Shown: positions 12,478 through 23,150 of the stretch, piece after piece
Layout of the letters: each line of letters opens with the position of its first letter
Position numbering within the stretch: the first letter of the stretch is position 1
Source of the DNA: Cycas panzhihuaensis
Taxonomy: Eukaryota > Cycadophyta
Direction: 5' to 3'
NCBI GenBank assembly: GCA_023213395.1
Contig: CM041465.1
Location: forward strand, 61,387,741-61,451,740
Length of the DNA stretch: 64,000 nt
Program-made: the position numbers and the translations under genes
The notes under the pieces: model-generated
Told to the model about the DNA's origin: nothing
Databases searched by the model: none
The model's input: the letters and a program-made list of their open reading frames with translations, nothing else

Positions 12478-13740
12478 TTACAATATAAATTTTACTACAC
12501 TAGATGTATGGTTTATTGATTTAGATGTATTAAAACACATGACATGAAAGTTGGAATAGTTTAATGAAATGTGGAAAATAAATCATAAAATTGCCATTGG
12601 AGACGACACTAAATTCGAGGTAATTGGAATTAAAAAAGTACCATTCACTTTACTAAATAACAATAGATGACATCTGCTGAATGTCTTGTATATACCTAAT
12701 TTAAAAGTAAATCTTATTTTAGTTAGTGAAATTGAACAAGAGGATATGACCATAATATTTTCTCAAGGATAGTTCATGGTCCAAAATAAACATAATAAGA
12801 TTATAGTCATAAGATTGAGAGAGAACAATATGTATAACTTACAAGGATACTCTTATGTACAATGAGCATTCCTTATTGTATCACCTAAATAAAAATTATA
12901 GCATGAAAGAATGAACCATTTGAATTACTATAGTCTCTAATTGATGTATAAATTAAAAATGGTACATGGTTTACCTTTGATTGATAATATAAATTACTTA
13001 TATAAACCTTATATTTTTGACAAGTAGTACAAATAATTATTTTTAATGAAAAACACATGGAGAGTGAAGTAAAAGTTAGGATTGGTTCACTCTAATATTT
13101 ATAAACCAATGCATGCTATCCTACTAGGACAAGTGAGATATTTTATCACTTTCATTAATGACTTTTCAAGAAAAGTCTAGGTTTTTCTATTGAGAGAAAA
13201 ATTGTAAGCCTTCACTTATTTCAAGAAATTTAAGGAGTTGGTAGAGAATAAAAGTGGGCATAAGATCAAGTTCCTACAAATTAAAAATAGGGGAGAGTAT
13301 ACTTTAAATAAATTCACCTAGTTCTATAAAGATTATGGAATTTAGATGTAGTTTGCTACTACCTATATACCTTAGCAAAATAGAGTTGTTGAAAGGATGA
13401 ACAAAACTTTGGTTGAAAAAGCCAAAGCAATGATGAAAGATGAGGATATGTTAGATTTCTTATGGGCTAAAGTTATGAACACAACAACATATTTAATGAA
13501 TAGAAGCACTACAAGGGTAGTTAGGAACATCACCTCTTTAGATGTAATGCATGCATATATTCTAAAGGAAAAATGATAAAAGTTAGATGATAAAAGCATG
13601 AAATGCATCTTTATAGGATACTTTAAAGAAAGCAAAGCATGTAGAGTATCTTCTCAAAAGGTTCATACAACTTATGGTGTGATATTTCAAAAGGTGATAG
13701 ATAAGATATTGATGTAATTAAGGTAAAAGATTAGGATAAA
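12478..13740 (+). pseudogene. Copia-1 protease-integrase region, one frame with many stops
   Basis: A single frame (codons starting at 12503) can be followed for roughly 410 codons with no frameshift that I could see. It contains the protease start (V-W-F-I-D-L-D; the family has D-S-G, so the catalytic motif is altered), GAG-pre-integrase (H-E-R-M-N-H-L), and integrase blocks L-G-L-V-H-S-N, V-R-Y-F-I-T-F-I-N-D-F-S-R and V-V-E-R-M-N-K-T-L. About twenty in-frame stops occur, almost all where the family has Gln, Arg or Trp, for example TAG at 12557 and at 13373. The short open frames in this stretch, including the 87-codon one on the reverse strand, are shadows. Confidence 0.85.
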
Positions 13741-14089
13741 AAGATACCTAAATGTAGTACTTCATGTGATATTATTCAATATGAATATGATCTAGTAGAT
13801 ATTATTGATGAAGTAGAATTAGATTCCTTTTTATTTCTAGAATCAAAATCTGAAAAGATATCAAAGAAAGAACAAAATCTAAAGCAAGAAAAAGGGTAAG
13901 ATTCAACACCTTAATCCTCAAAGAAGAAGCTTCTAAAATAGTACACAAAACTATGGAAGATACTAAAATATTATTATCTAATTTTCAAAGAAAGAAAAAA
14001 TAAAAAGTATGATCTTTTAAATAGGAGAATATAACTCTCATGGCTTGTGTATTAGACTTAAGTGTACCATCCATGATTAAAGAAGCAGT
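13741..14089 (+). pseudogene. Copia-1 linker and start of reverse transcriptase (continues at 63966)
   Basis: After a lysine-rich linker, codons from about 14040 read a short stretch ending S-M-I-K-E-A-V, the first helix of the copia RT domain (family pattern E-A-x-x-x-x-x-W-x-x-A-M). The reading stops at the GCAGT of 14085-14089. It resumes after the second GCAGT at 63970, where the codons give K-E-stop-K-W-N-E-V-M-D, the expected continuation. This joins the two window ends as one interrupted gene. Confidence 0.8.
14085..14089 (+). repeat. Target duplication of Gypsy-A, left copy
   Basis: GCAGT; the identical right copy is at 63966-63970. Confidence 0.85.
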
Positions 14090-14628
14090 TATTTCTGGGC
14101 TACTGGGAATAGACATGGATGATGCCTCTTAGGTAGGCACAAGTATATCTCTAACCTTGCTCTTCGTTTACTTCAAGATGTAATGAGATGTTTAGTAAAT
14201 ACATTTTATGTGGTATTATTACTTGCATGGTTGAGATGCTTGGCTTACCTACCTTTTTTATACCTATAATTATTATTCAACCTATGATGACTCAAGATAG
14301 ACATTCTACGACATTACACAACCCTCCATGATACCTCTTTATCACTCCCAGGTACTCATGGGCTCCCGCAACCCACTTTTGATTATTATTGGCATTAGAC
14401 ACGATCCCTAACACCTTGTTTTAGGCATGATCACCCTTACACATGCCAATTATCCCTTGTTGGGACCTTACTACCATTCTCCTCTTACTTATTGAGGTCT
14501 CACTAATGGTCTTCTAGATGCCTTACTAGTTTAGTACATTGCTTTGTTGGGCCCTAGGACCCTTCTTTTGAGGGCCTCTTAGGCCTCTCTTTTATTTTCT
14601 CCTTTATTTTATTCACACTGCAGTGATA

Positions 14629-14664
14629 TTCACAGTACTATAACAAACTTTATAGTACTGTGAA
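14629..14664. repeat. 15-bp perfect inverted repeat in the LTR
   Basis: Arms ttcacagtactataa (14629-14643) and its exact reverse complement (14650-14664) enclose the loop caaact. It lies about 140 bp before the TATA box. The same place in the 3' LTR (near 37886-37925) is degraded. See the related motif in Gypsy-B. Confidence 0.75.
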
Positions 14665-14802
14665 CTTTATCGAGCGGCAACTATCCATTAGCATCTGCGA
14701 CCTGACAATGGCCAATTTCACACTTATTACAAAATTAACACATGGCAGGACAATGTTTCCCACCTACAGCAAACCCTAATCACTTAATAGACCTAATTTG
14801 GG

Positions 14803-14810
14803 TATAAAAT
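14803..14810 (+). promoter_or_regulatory. Gypsy-A LTR TATA box
   Basis: TATAAAAT in the context gggTATAAAATccc. The 3' LTR has tatgaaaa at the same place (about 38047), so that copy is probably inactive. Confidence 0.6.
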
Positions 14811-15060
14811 CCCAATTTCAAATCCATTTTACCTCTCTTATCTCTCTTATGAAAGAAAAAATACCTCCAACTTGCATTTTTTGCTCTCTCCTTCTATCTT
14901 CCTTTTCTCCTATGGTAAAACCCTAGATTGCAGGTATGTACCAGCTCATCTTCAGTAGGTCTCCCTTCTAAAGTGCTCACTCCAACTGCTACAATGCGTT
15001 TTGTAAGGTTTCCACTCTTGTTTTTGCTCCTAAGAGGGAGTCCTTCTCCACCTAGTAAGA

Positions 15061-15358
15061 GTTTCCACTCTCCTTCTTCACTAACACCTTGGGGTTTTAA
15101 TGTAACAGTTTGTTACAAGTGGTATTAGAGCCAAGGTCATAGGTACAATTCTCGAAGGGGACAACCATGGAGGGGACAACCTCAGTAGAACACTGGCATA
15201 GCAATGTTTGCTTGGTGCCTGATGAGGCACAAAATTACTAAGAGTGGTTTATTAAGAGTGGGTCATCGGGATGTCTATGCCTTGTGGGGGAAGTAATGTT
15301 ACACACTTGGGGCAGTTTTCACTAACACCTCAGGGTTTTGGTGTAATGGTTCATTACA
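15061..15358 (+). mobile_element. Miniature LTR-retrotransposon-like insertion in the Gypsy-A 5' LTR
   Basis: This segment is absent from the 3' LTR, where cctagtaagag runs straight into ggatccttcc (about 38293-38310). It contains two direct repeats of about 41 bp (15077-15117 and 15318-15358, both starting ttcactaacacct). The first is followed after two bases by TGGTATTAGAGCC, a tRNA-Met primer site (15120-15132). The second is preceded by the purine-rich cttggggcag (15307-15315). The arrangement LTR, primer site, no coding, purine tract, LTR in about 300 bp fits the SMART/TRIM class. No clean target duplication was found. Confidence 0.5.
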
Positions 15359-17619
15359 GAATCCTTCCCCTTCCATTGATGTACGAGGTAATATCCATCT
15401 CATTTCAGTTTTTGAGTGGCTATTTTAGATTTGTTTCTTAATACTCTTTCTTTCAGCAAATATATTTAGTGAGTAATTCTATTTATTTGTAAGTTTTGAA
15501 TGCACTTTCATCTCTTTGGGCCATCTAAGGGAAGGAAAACCCCTCCTTTCCTCTTGTTTATGCTTCAACACCTCTTGGTTTCCTCTTCAGACACAAGCAA
15601 GTGGATCATAGGAACCCTTTGAAAGGGAGAAGAGGACTCCACAACTAGGGTTTTAACCCTCATAACCACATCCTCCAGGGCAACCCCCTTCCTTTCTTAT
15701 TTTTCTTGTACCATATCCACCCTTCACACTAAGAAAACCCTTGGGTGAAGGTTCCTATTGGTCGTAGCATCTGTAACCCCTTGTAACTAACCCTTACACA
15801 CATCATTTAGTAGCAGGTCTTCTTGTAAACCTTATTGTTTATGAGATTTCCATCCTCCTTGCAAATCTTGTAAGAGTGTAACATTACAACTTTTGCAATG
15901 TTTGCACTTTTTGCAACTTTTGTATCTTTTTGGTTCTAATGAGCTTTATCAGTTCTTTATCTGCTTAGGGTCACAACCCTCCCTAAATTTATTTTTCCTA
16001 GAGTACCCAAGTACATGGAGGTGTCTTGTTTAGAGGAGATAACCATTCTAAGGCTCTCCTTTCTCACACTCTTTAAACCCCCCTTTCCCTTTAAGAATTG
16101 TTTAGAAACATTTAAATACATAGTGGGGAAGATTAGAAGATATATTATTTCTTTTCTTTAAAGCATAAAGCAAGTATTGGATTTCCTTTTAGCAAATACA
16201 CACATACACATATATCTATATGCATTGGCATATGTATATTGTTTCTTATTAGAAGGGGTTGTTTTACAAAGCATCTCCACAAACTTCAAGCAAGTAAGGA
16301 CCGTATTAGAAGGTACATATGTTTTATTTTCATTTGTTTCCTTTGAAACTTTCTTTTGAAGCTTTTCATTTCTTTTTAGTTAAGAATACCGAGGAAGGTA
16401 AGGAAGCCCCACTAATAATTCCACCCACAATTCCAACCACGACTAGGAGTGTAAGGTGACTGATAAAGGGAAAGCAATGAAGGAAGGAAGACACACTTCA
16501 TAAACTGGTTTGATTCTAGGTGCACCTTTTGTAACCTTTCATTTCTCCCATGTCCTTTTCCCCCCTTTCTTAAAAAGGAAAAGTAGGTTATATTTCTATA
16601 TTATTTGCAATCATTTGCTTTACATTCATTTGAAAGGAAAGTGAAAAGGAAAGTCATCTATATTTGCTTACTTAACCATTGCATTAGTGTACACCAACCT
16701 CGCCTGCCTTATTCCCTATTGCATGAGCATGAAAAAGGATAGTTTGGATTAGTGCCACCTCTCATTTTGCATCTTGAATGGAAAGTGATAGAAAAGGGTT
16801 CTCTTCCTTTACTGCATCCTTCTTTTGTATACACTTTGCATACACAAGGGTAAGAACAAAGAGGGAACCTAGGCCTTTTGGTAGTCATCTTTTCTTTTAT
16901 GCATTATTAAAAATAAGTTGCATAAGTCATCATACTCTCCTTCTCCTTTGTACTCCCCTTTCCTCTTTCACCTAGTTCTTTATTTATAAAAGTAAAAGAG
17001 AGTGAGGGAAAGAAAACAAAAGGGAAGAGAGTTTTGTTCAAGTTGAATTTACTTAGTAATAATACTTTGTATCATTGCACCACTTTTAAACAAAAACTAA
17101 GACATTATCCAAAACTCTTGACACTCTTAGCCACTTGTTTGTCTCATCTAAACCCTAGAGGTTTTCCTTTGGATATCCTTGGAAAGACACCCCATTTGTC
17201 TTGCCCTTTTTAGGATTTTGTTTCTCCACACCAAACCCCTCTCATATTCTTCCGCTTACCATTTCTCCCTTATTTCATAAGCCCCCTGCTCTACTAGGGC
17301 TTGCCTCCTCTTTTCCATTTCTTCCAGGAAAAGATCTTTCATCCTCCCTCTCCTTCATTAACCCATCAGGATAAGAGAGTACCTATGTAGGCTACTTGCT
17401 AAACCAAGGATGCCTTTGCCTACCTTGAATCTGAGAAGGTACCTGTCGAAAGGGAGAGTCTTATGCACTATTTGCGGGTCTCTGAACTTATGTTCTAGCA
17501 TACAGATGCCCTTTATGGGTGACCTATTCCCTTACCTCCAAGGACCTTTAAGCCCCTGGTATAGTGATTGTGTAGGCTTGATATCCTTATTCTTAGTGAA
17601 CCCCAGAGGTGTGCTTCCA

Positions 17620-17643
17620 CTAGCGACCATATTAGGGACCTGC
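17620..17643 (+). promoter_or_regulatory. Gypsy-A primer binding site
   Basis: The sequence tagcgaccatattaggga follows the LTR after one base. It parallels tgacgaccatacagggga in Gypsy-B and resembles the TGGCGAC...GGGGA type of site seen in Tat-like elements. The exact tRNA is not assigned. Confidence 0.6.
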
Positions 17644-17849
17644 CAGTAAAGGAACCATTCTAGTTTCCTTTGGGTTAGCGTTGCCTCTCTCATTTTGGCA
17701 TCCCTTCCTAATTTGTTGGGCAACCCCCAATATCCTCTACTCCACTTCCTTCTATTTCTTCCAAATCTTAGGGTGAATTTAAATGTGGTAATTCTCTTAT
17801 CATTTATAAGGCCTTCATCCTTCTTTAGAAGAGTCACCTTATTCTCCCC

Positions 17850-18868
17850 TTCTTCTATCTGATTCTGAATCAACTATGGAGGGATTCTCTTCAGAATCGA
17901 CTTATCATGCCTATGTTTCTAAAATGCAACAACAACCTCCAAACTCTTTCCAGGGTCCCACCCAAGAGGGTGATGATCCCATCTTCTATTTAGGTGACTA
18001 AGAGCACCCAGGTATCCACCATCTTCTCGCACATGATGTGGGAGCTTCTTCTCCCATGGGATATCACCACCTTGGTGAGAGTGCCTATGAAGATTGTCTT
18101 GTGGGGTCTACTTCATATGAGGAGTCTTCTACCTCATATGAGTAAGTAGGAACCCCTCCCATGGATGTGGTGTAAGTGCTACATCAATGCTTCTAAGCTA
18201 TAAGTCTATGACCACCTCCAAAGTGGTTAAAAAGCAGCTTGCATAGTATGGCGCCCTCCTCTTCCTCATTCGTGTCTCCACACTCTTCCCATTACACTTT
18301 GATATCCATAATGGGTCCATCCCTCATTATTTCTTCTTCGTGTGTCCCACATACTTTAGGGATAACCCAAGGCATACTCACCTCCCAAATAGGGCTGAGT
18401 ATACCTCCTCCTAGCTAAGTGACCACACTTCAACCAACCTTGGTTCGCCCATCTCTTACTGGACCTAGGGGACCTACATGTCCTCCTTCCTCTAGCCATG
18501 TGGGGTAAATCCCCACTCACCCTCAACCCCAACCTAGGGATCCTTCTCTTTACATACCCTTGGGTTACACTTCCTAACCATAAGGATATGGAAAGGGAAA
18601 CCATCTTCTTATTTATGGGTGGACTCCCTCCACCTATATGGCATTACACCACCTATAGGTGGTCTATATGAGAAGAATCTAGTGCAACACCCACTTACTT
18701 CATCTTCATGCATCACCTTACATGTAATGCCTTCATAAGAAGGATAAATCCCTCCTCAAGGCTCCTTTTCCCAAGTCCTCTTTCAACAAGGGGCATATCT
18801 ACAAGGGGGAATAGGTTCTGCTTACCTATTTACCTCTCTTCTAGTTCCTTCACATTCGAGATTAGCCT
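17850..18868 (+). pseudogene. Gypsy-A gag N-terminal remnant
   Basis: The translation matches the N-terminal part of the Gypsy-B gag: S-D-S-E-S-T-x-E-G (near 17862; S-D-S-D-S-T-I-E-G in Gypsy-B), then T-Q-E-G-D-D-P-I (near 17960), then a Pro/Ser-rich low-complexity region. Several stops stand at expected Gln codons. The capsid core found in Gypsy-B at 44206-44480 is missing, because the frame ends where the truncated Copia-3 relative begins at 18869. Confidence 0.7.
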
Positions 18869-19166
18869 TGAAAAGAGTGGATCTATCCTTCATCTCCATG
18901 CACTAAACATAAAGGTAAATATGGGAGCAAGAGAGACTTGAGAGAAAGAAAGTAGCTCTCACAAAATGGGGAGGTAAGAATGAGTCTCCTCTATTGAGCT
19001 TTTACTTTTATATTGAGAGAGGGAGCATTAGAGTTAGGTGAAATGAAATTACACATAATGCATATAAAAGTATATTTCACTTAAGTGATCTAATTTAAAG
19101 TTCACTTAAGACCCTTTTTAGAAATAATCAACTAATATAATGACCTTGTGACATTAGCCCTTTTCA
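18869..19166 (-). repeat. Copia-3d 3' LTR
   Basis: 298 bp, with TGAAAAGAG and CCTTTTCA ends on the + strand. It is the same length as the two LTRs of Copia-3 (26726-27023 and 33987-34284) and aligns throughout. The purine tract (reverse complement of atctcccccttaat, 19167-19180) abuts it. Confidence 0.85.
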
Positions 19167-19439
19167 ATCTCCCCCTTAATGGTAGAAGGTCATTTCATCA
19201 TATTTTATTTTATCCTATGAGGTCTTCATTTGAGCCTCTTATAAAACAAACTACTATGACACTTTTGTGGGAAACCCTCATGGGGGAGAAAACCCATAAG
19301 TTTTCTAATCTACTAACCTAGCTCAGGCAGCTCTTTAAATGAAGCTAGATAGCCAATTAGTACAATGAATTTTGTAGCTGAAATCTACTAAGTCTCCATA
19401 TACCATTTAGTCATCCCCCATGCCCTTTCGAGTTTTCAC

Positions 19440-20050
19440 AGGTCCTGATTTTCCAAAATGATATAACCCTTATCCTTTCACGCCCACAAGGGCTTTTCAT
19501 GAATGGTATATAGTAGACTTACTCTTGTCCTTCCGCACCTATAAGGGGTTTTCACAAATGAGATAAAGTGTGATGGTTCTATTGTCATCTCTTTCAATAA
19601 GTTGAAGATAGAGTCCCTGAGGCTGAGTTGCTTTTGGAATTGTTCAAACTTCACCCTCTTTAGTAGTTTGGTGAAGATATCAACCACTTGATCTACTGTG
19701 GAATAGTACTCTAGTTGAATTGTGCCATCATGAATTAGTTCTCTAATCTTATAGACTTTCGTACTTATATGTTTAGTACGATCATGAAATATAGGATTTT
19801 GAGCCATCTGGATTGTAGATTGATTATCTACATATAAGCTAGTAGAACTTGTTTAGGTGGCATTTAATGTATTTAATAATTTTCTAAGTCATATCACCTC
19901 CTTGCTTGTCTCAGAAGAAATAATATACTCAACTTTGGTGGTTGAGTCTACAACTATCTTTTGCCATCTGGATCTCCATGACATTGGTGTTGTTTTAAGA
20001 AATGTTATGTATCGAGATGTAGATCTTTTTGTGTCTTTATCTCAACCCAA
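19440..20050 (-). pseudogene. Copia-3d RNase H remnant
   Basis: The reverse-strand open frame 19478-19807 contains D-Q-V-V-D-I-F-T-K-L-L, the C-terminal signature of copia RNase H. Upstream codons (19857-20040) match the RNase H of Copia-3, including the E-V/T-x-Y-I region. The match ends near 20050, where the leader begins. Confidence 0.7.
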
Positions 20051-20689
20051 TAGGGCCTAGGTACTCCCAATCCTCACCCAGTTCACCAATGAGCAGCTAT
20101 ATACCTCCTCTAAAGAGTGGTATGTGCATACCCATGGCTATGAGGAATATTAGATTAGGTATATTTTAATCTTGTATTAAAGTTTTAGTTTTCCTAGTTG
20201 GTTATCAAGATGATCCCTAATTGAGGCATAATGGTATGACTAACCAAACCTCACTAATATACCAGTTTAGTCAAGTCCCAACTTGAAACCCATACCTCCT
20301 TTATGGCATCGCATTCTTCCAACCAAGGCATCTCAACCTTGGCAAGTATGTGAACATGTATAAGATGACAAAAAATAACGTATATGATGTGTTCCTTTTA
20401 GAAAGAGTGAAAAGATTATTGAATTGCATCAAACGTACTTTTAACTAAAAATAGAATGCTTGCTTGGAGTGAATTTGGAGTGCTTGCTTGAAGTGTCTTT
20501 AGAGTGCTTACTTTAAGTGACTTTAGAGTGCTAAAATGTAATGCTAATAAGTAAGTAAGAACAATGGATATTGCTTTGATCTAGGTGTTTTTTTTTTACT
20601 TTTACAATGGGCTTTTAAGGCTTATTAAAAGAAGGAAGAAAATTTCTTCACTTTTTTTTTTTTTTAATACTAAAAAAAAAGTAGTCTTC

Positions 20690-21028
20690 ACTAAATTAAT
20701 AATAACTTTCTCCCACGATAATGAAATAGAGTGCCAATTTTTGTGCTATAAACCACACTCAAAGATTAATCTTTAGGAAGTAGAATCAGGTCCAAATGAG
20801 TTCTGAAAAGTTTTTGGCAGCCCTGTAAATTTAGAAGAATATATTTTTCTAGAATTCTTATTAAAAATAACTATTATTCACTAAAATATCAATAACTTCC
20901 TTATATGACATCAAAATTAGATGCTAGTTTTTGTGCTAGAAAGTAGAATCAGAGCCTTATTGTTGGCAGTTAAAATCAGGTTAATTATAGCTCTATAGAA
21001 GATTTTGCAAACCTATGAAGTTTAGCAC
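20690..21028 (-). repeat. Duplicated block in the Copia-3d leader
   Basis: Two related units start near 20688 (cactaaattaataataact) and 20879 (cactaaaatatcaataactt). Each continues with a version of gaaattgagtgccaatttttgtgct. The same pair is present in Copia-3 at 33165-33510, so the duplication predates both copies. Confidence 0.65.
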
Positions 21029-21052
21029 TAACCTTTTACCATATCTATAGAC

Positions 21053-21400
21053 ACTCCTGAGTGTACTCTTTGAAGGATTGTTGTAGATAATAGTTCTTCT
21101 ATTAATGCTATTACCTTTATGCATCAAACAAGAGTTAGGTATAATGGCTCTCAAGCTAGTTCTATGGGGTTGTCAAGGCTATGCTGGTAGCGAGAAATCA
21201 TCCTTAGGTTCTATCTCCATTCCCCTTACCCTTGAGAACAAAACCTTCCTTACTGACATTATGGTCTTTGACATAGACGTGGACTACAACGTTCTATTTG
21301 GATATCTATGGCTCGACCAAATGGGAGCTGTGTGTTCATCTCATTGGGGACAACTCAAATTTATCCATGAAGGATGAATGAAGGTTGTTAACCAAGAGCC
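21053..21400 (+). pseudogene. Gypsy-A aspartic protease
   Basis: The frame begins R-R-I-V-V-D-N-S-S-S, the active-site region (family usually D-[TN]-G-S). It continues through an open frame (21105-21377) with L-G-S-I-S-I-P-L-T-L and V-D-Y-N-V-L-F-G-Y-L-W-L-D, the flap and the C-terminal hydrophobic-Leu-Leu-Gly pattern. In a live element it would cut the Gag-Pol precursor. The same D-N-S-S-S occurs in Gypsy-B, so the Ser in place of Gly is old or lineage-specific. Upstream codons are lost at the Copia-3d junction. Confidence 0.75.
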
Positions 21401-22080
21401 TCCTCCTATTAAATAGTTGTGCCTGTCTCGTCAGGCGGATCGTGATCTAGCGAAGGGTAACAAAGGCCCATCCACTTACACTTCTGCTTTCATGATTGAC
21501 ATCCCTAGCACTTCTTACCCAAAGAAGGGACCTTCTACTTCCTCTTCTAACCTTATTCATTTTGCCCTTATTGGTGTAGGAAGCTATGGGTACCTCACCA
21601 TTTTAAGTGACAATGAGTCTGATGGTAAGGACGAGGACCTCCCTCCTCCCACATCCCTCTTAAATATAAGTAGGGAGTGCTTTCTTTATTCTAGTTCCTG
21701 GCCTAGAACCCCTTCCATTAAGGAGCCTAGTATTTCCAATGAGTCACACATAGCCATTCCTGTCTCTCATGTGACCTCCCATGCTACTTTGCCTTCCACT
21801 TCATCACCCCCCTTAAGTGATGAGGATAGGGAACCTCCTGTCCTATGACAGAGGAGGTTGCCCTCCAACTCTTTCGAAGAGTCCCCTAATTATATCGAGT
21901 GGTGGGTTGACTATTATAGGTCCACTACTCCTCCTACTTACTGTTCCTCATCTTCTCCAAGCATAACTATCTATGGGGTAGACTACTTTAAGAATGATGA
22001 GGTGTTGTTAGAGAATTTAGTGGGCTCCATGCCCAACCTCCTTCCTCATCACGATAAGCTTAGTTACTAGAAGATCTTAG
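21401..22080 (+). pseudogene. Gypsy-A protease-RT linker, Ser/Pro and acid rich
   Basis: Open segments 21417-21848 and 21858-22070 are in the frame of the protease. They encode low-complexity sequence rich in Ser, Pro, Thr and Asp/Glu, including D-N-E-S-D-x-K-D-E-D-L. Gypsy-B has the matching D-D-E-S-H-D-E-D-E-D at 45850-45880. No catalytic motif is present. It acts as a linker between protease and RT. Confidence 0.6.
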
Positions 22081-22284
22081 CCCTTGGGTCATCCCTAGCT
22101 AACCCAAGCCAATCTAGTTCCTCTTAGCCCCTTCTTATTGACCAAGCCCCCCTCCATTTTAAAGAGGGGAATGACATGTATATGGAGATAACTAAGGACA
22201 TCATCCTCACCCCTAGAAAGGTCATTGAGGTGGGAGCAAAATGTTCCCCTAAAGAAATAGAGGAATACACCATTCTTTTTTTAG

Positions 22285-23150
22285 GAATTCCATGATGTTT
22301 TTGCATGGGATTACACTAGCATAAAGGGAATAGACTCCTCCATCATCATCCATAATCTTATGACTATCTTAGGTGCTCATCCTATGCAATAAAAGTAGTG
22401 CCTCCTCTACCCTAAAGTGGGTCTCTAATATCATTTCCGTTTCTAAAAAGAATAGAATGATCTAGATATGCATTGATTTGTAAGATAGCAATAATGCATG
22501 TCCCAAAGATAACTTCCTCTTACCTTTCATTAACCAAATTATTAATTGTACTACCATATTCAAAGTTATCTCCCTAATAGATGGCTTCTCTAGTTACAAC
22601 CAAATCTAGATTTCTCTTAAAGACTATCATGAAGCAGCCTTCACCACTCCTTGGGGTACCTTTGCTTATAAAGCAATGCCCTTTGGACTAAAAAATGTAA
22701 GCACCACTTACCAAAAGGTGATGTAATTTATCTTTCATGACCTTATTAACAAAACCCTTGAGGTCTTCATGGATGATATAATGTGTCTTTCTTGTAAGAG
22801 AGCCCATCACCCTAAGGATTTATGCGCTATCTTCATGTGGTGTCCCAAATACCACGTTAGTCTAAATTTGCTCAAATATGTACTTGCTATGACTGTCGAC
22901 AAGCTCCTGGGTTTCCTCATTTCCAAATAAGGAATCTAGATCAACCCCAATAAGGTTAAGGTTATCCTTAACATGCCTTTGCTAAAAATACAATGTCAAA
23001 TCAAGTCATTTTTTGGTAGGTTGGGTTTTCTTAAGAATTTCTTGGCAAACTTTTCCATAAACACTAAACCCCTTACTAACTTGTTGAAGAAGGGAGCCCC
23101 ATTTATTTGGTCTCCTAAGGCCCAGGAAGCTTTCTAAGAGCTCAAAAGAG
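22285..23150 (+). pseudogene. Gypsy-A reverse transcriptase
   Basis: Successive RT blocks are visible: E-F-H-D-V-F-A-W-D-Y (22287-22316), I-D-G-F-S-S-Y-N-Q-I (about 22578), T-P-W-G-T-F-A-Y-K-A-M-P-F-G-L (about 22650), the catalytic F-M-D-D at 22766-22777, and S-F-F-G-R-L-G-F-L-K-N-F (about 23010). The usual motif is [YF]-[VM]-D-D, so the catalytic aspartates are intact, but stops occur (for example TAG after Y-N-Q-I). The region is absent from Gypsy-B. Confidence 0.85.

Larger units (their letters stand above)
9137..14089 (+). mobile_element. Copia-1: copia element, 5' part, interrupted by Gypsy-A
   Basis: A probable short 5' LTR is followed by a tRNA-Met-type primer binding site, a leader of about 2.1 kb, then gag, protease, integrase and the first codons of reverse transcriptase, in copia order on the + strand. 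The frame stops at 14089, where Gypsy-A begins. After the duplicated GCAGT at 63966-63970 the sequence at 63971-64000 continues the same RT region, so the rest lies beyond the window. It is the oldest element of the nest and heavily mutated. Confidence 0.8.
14090..17619 (+). repeat. Gypsy-A 5' LTR
   Basis: 3,530 bp, starting TATTTC (TG changed to TA) and ending TTCCA. It aligns with 37347-38621 plus 62027-63965. The difference in length is mostly the 298-bp insertion at 15061-15358. Open frames inside it (for example 14928, 16177, 16778) have no motifs and are not conserved in the other LTR. Confidence 0.85.
18869..21028 (-). mobile_element. Deleted Copia-3 relative (Copia-3d)
   Basis: On the reverse strand this is a copia piece closely related to Copia-3: one LTR (18869-19166), purine tract, part of RNase H (19440-20050), then a direct jump to the leader (20051-21028). 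RT, integrase and gag are missing. The second LTR is also missing: at about 21028 the sequence changes to Gypsy-A protease. So at least two deletions happened, one inside the element and one that removed its 5' end with the gag core of Gypsy-A. Confidence 0.75.

Noticed and set aside
12503-13735. Reassigned genetic code in which TAA and TAG encode Gln
   Set aside because: Gln is still encoded by CAA in the same frames, TGA and Trp-site stops occur too, and several catalytic residues are lost by G-to-A changes. Decay of methylated repeats explains all of this.
17532-17873. 113-codon reverse-strand frame at the LTR/primer-site border
   Set aside because: It crosses the LTR end and primer site, has no motif and is not conserved in Gypsy-B.
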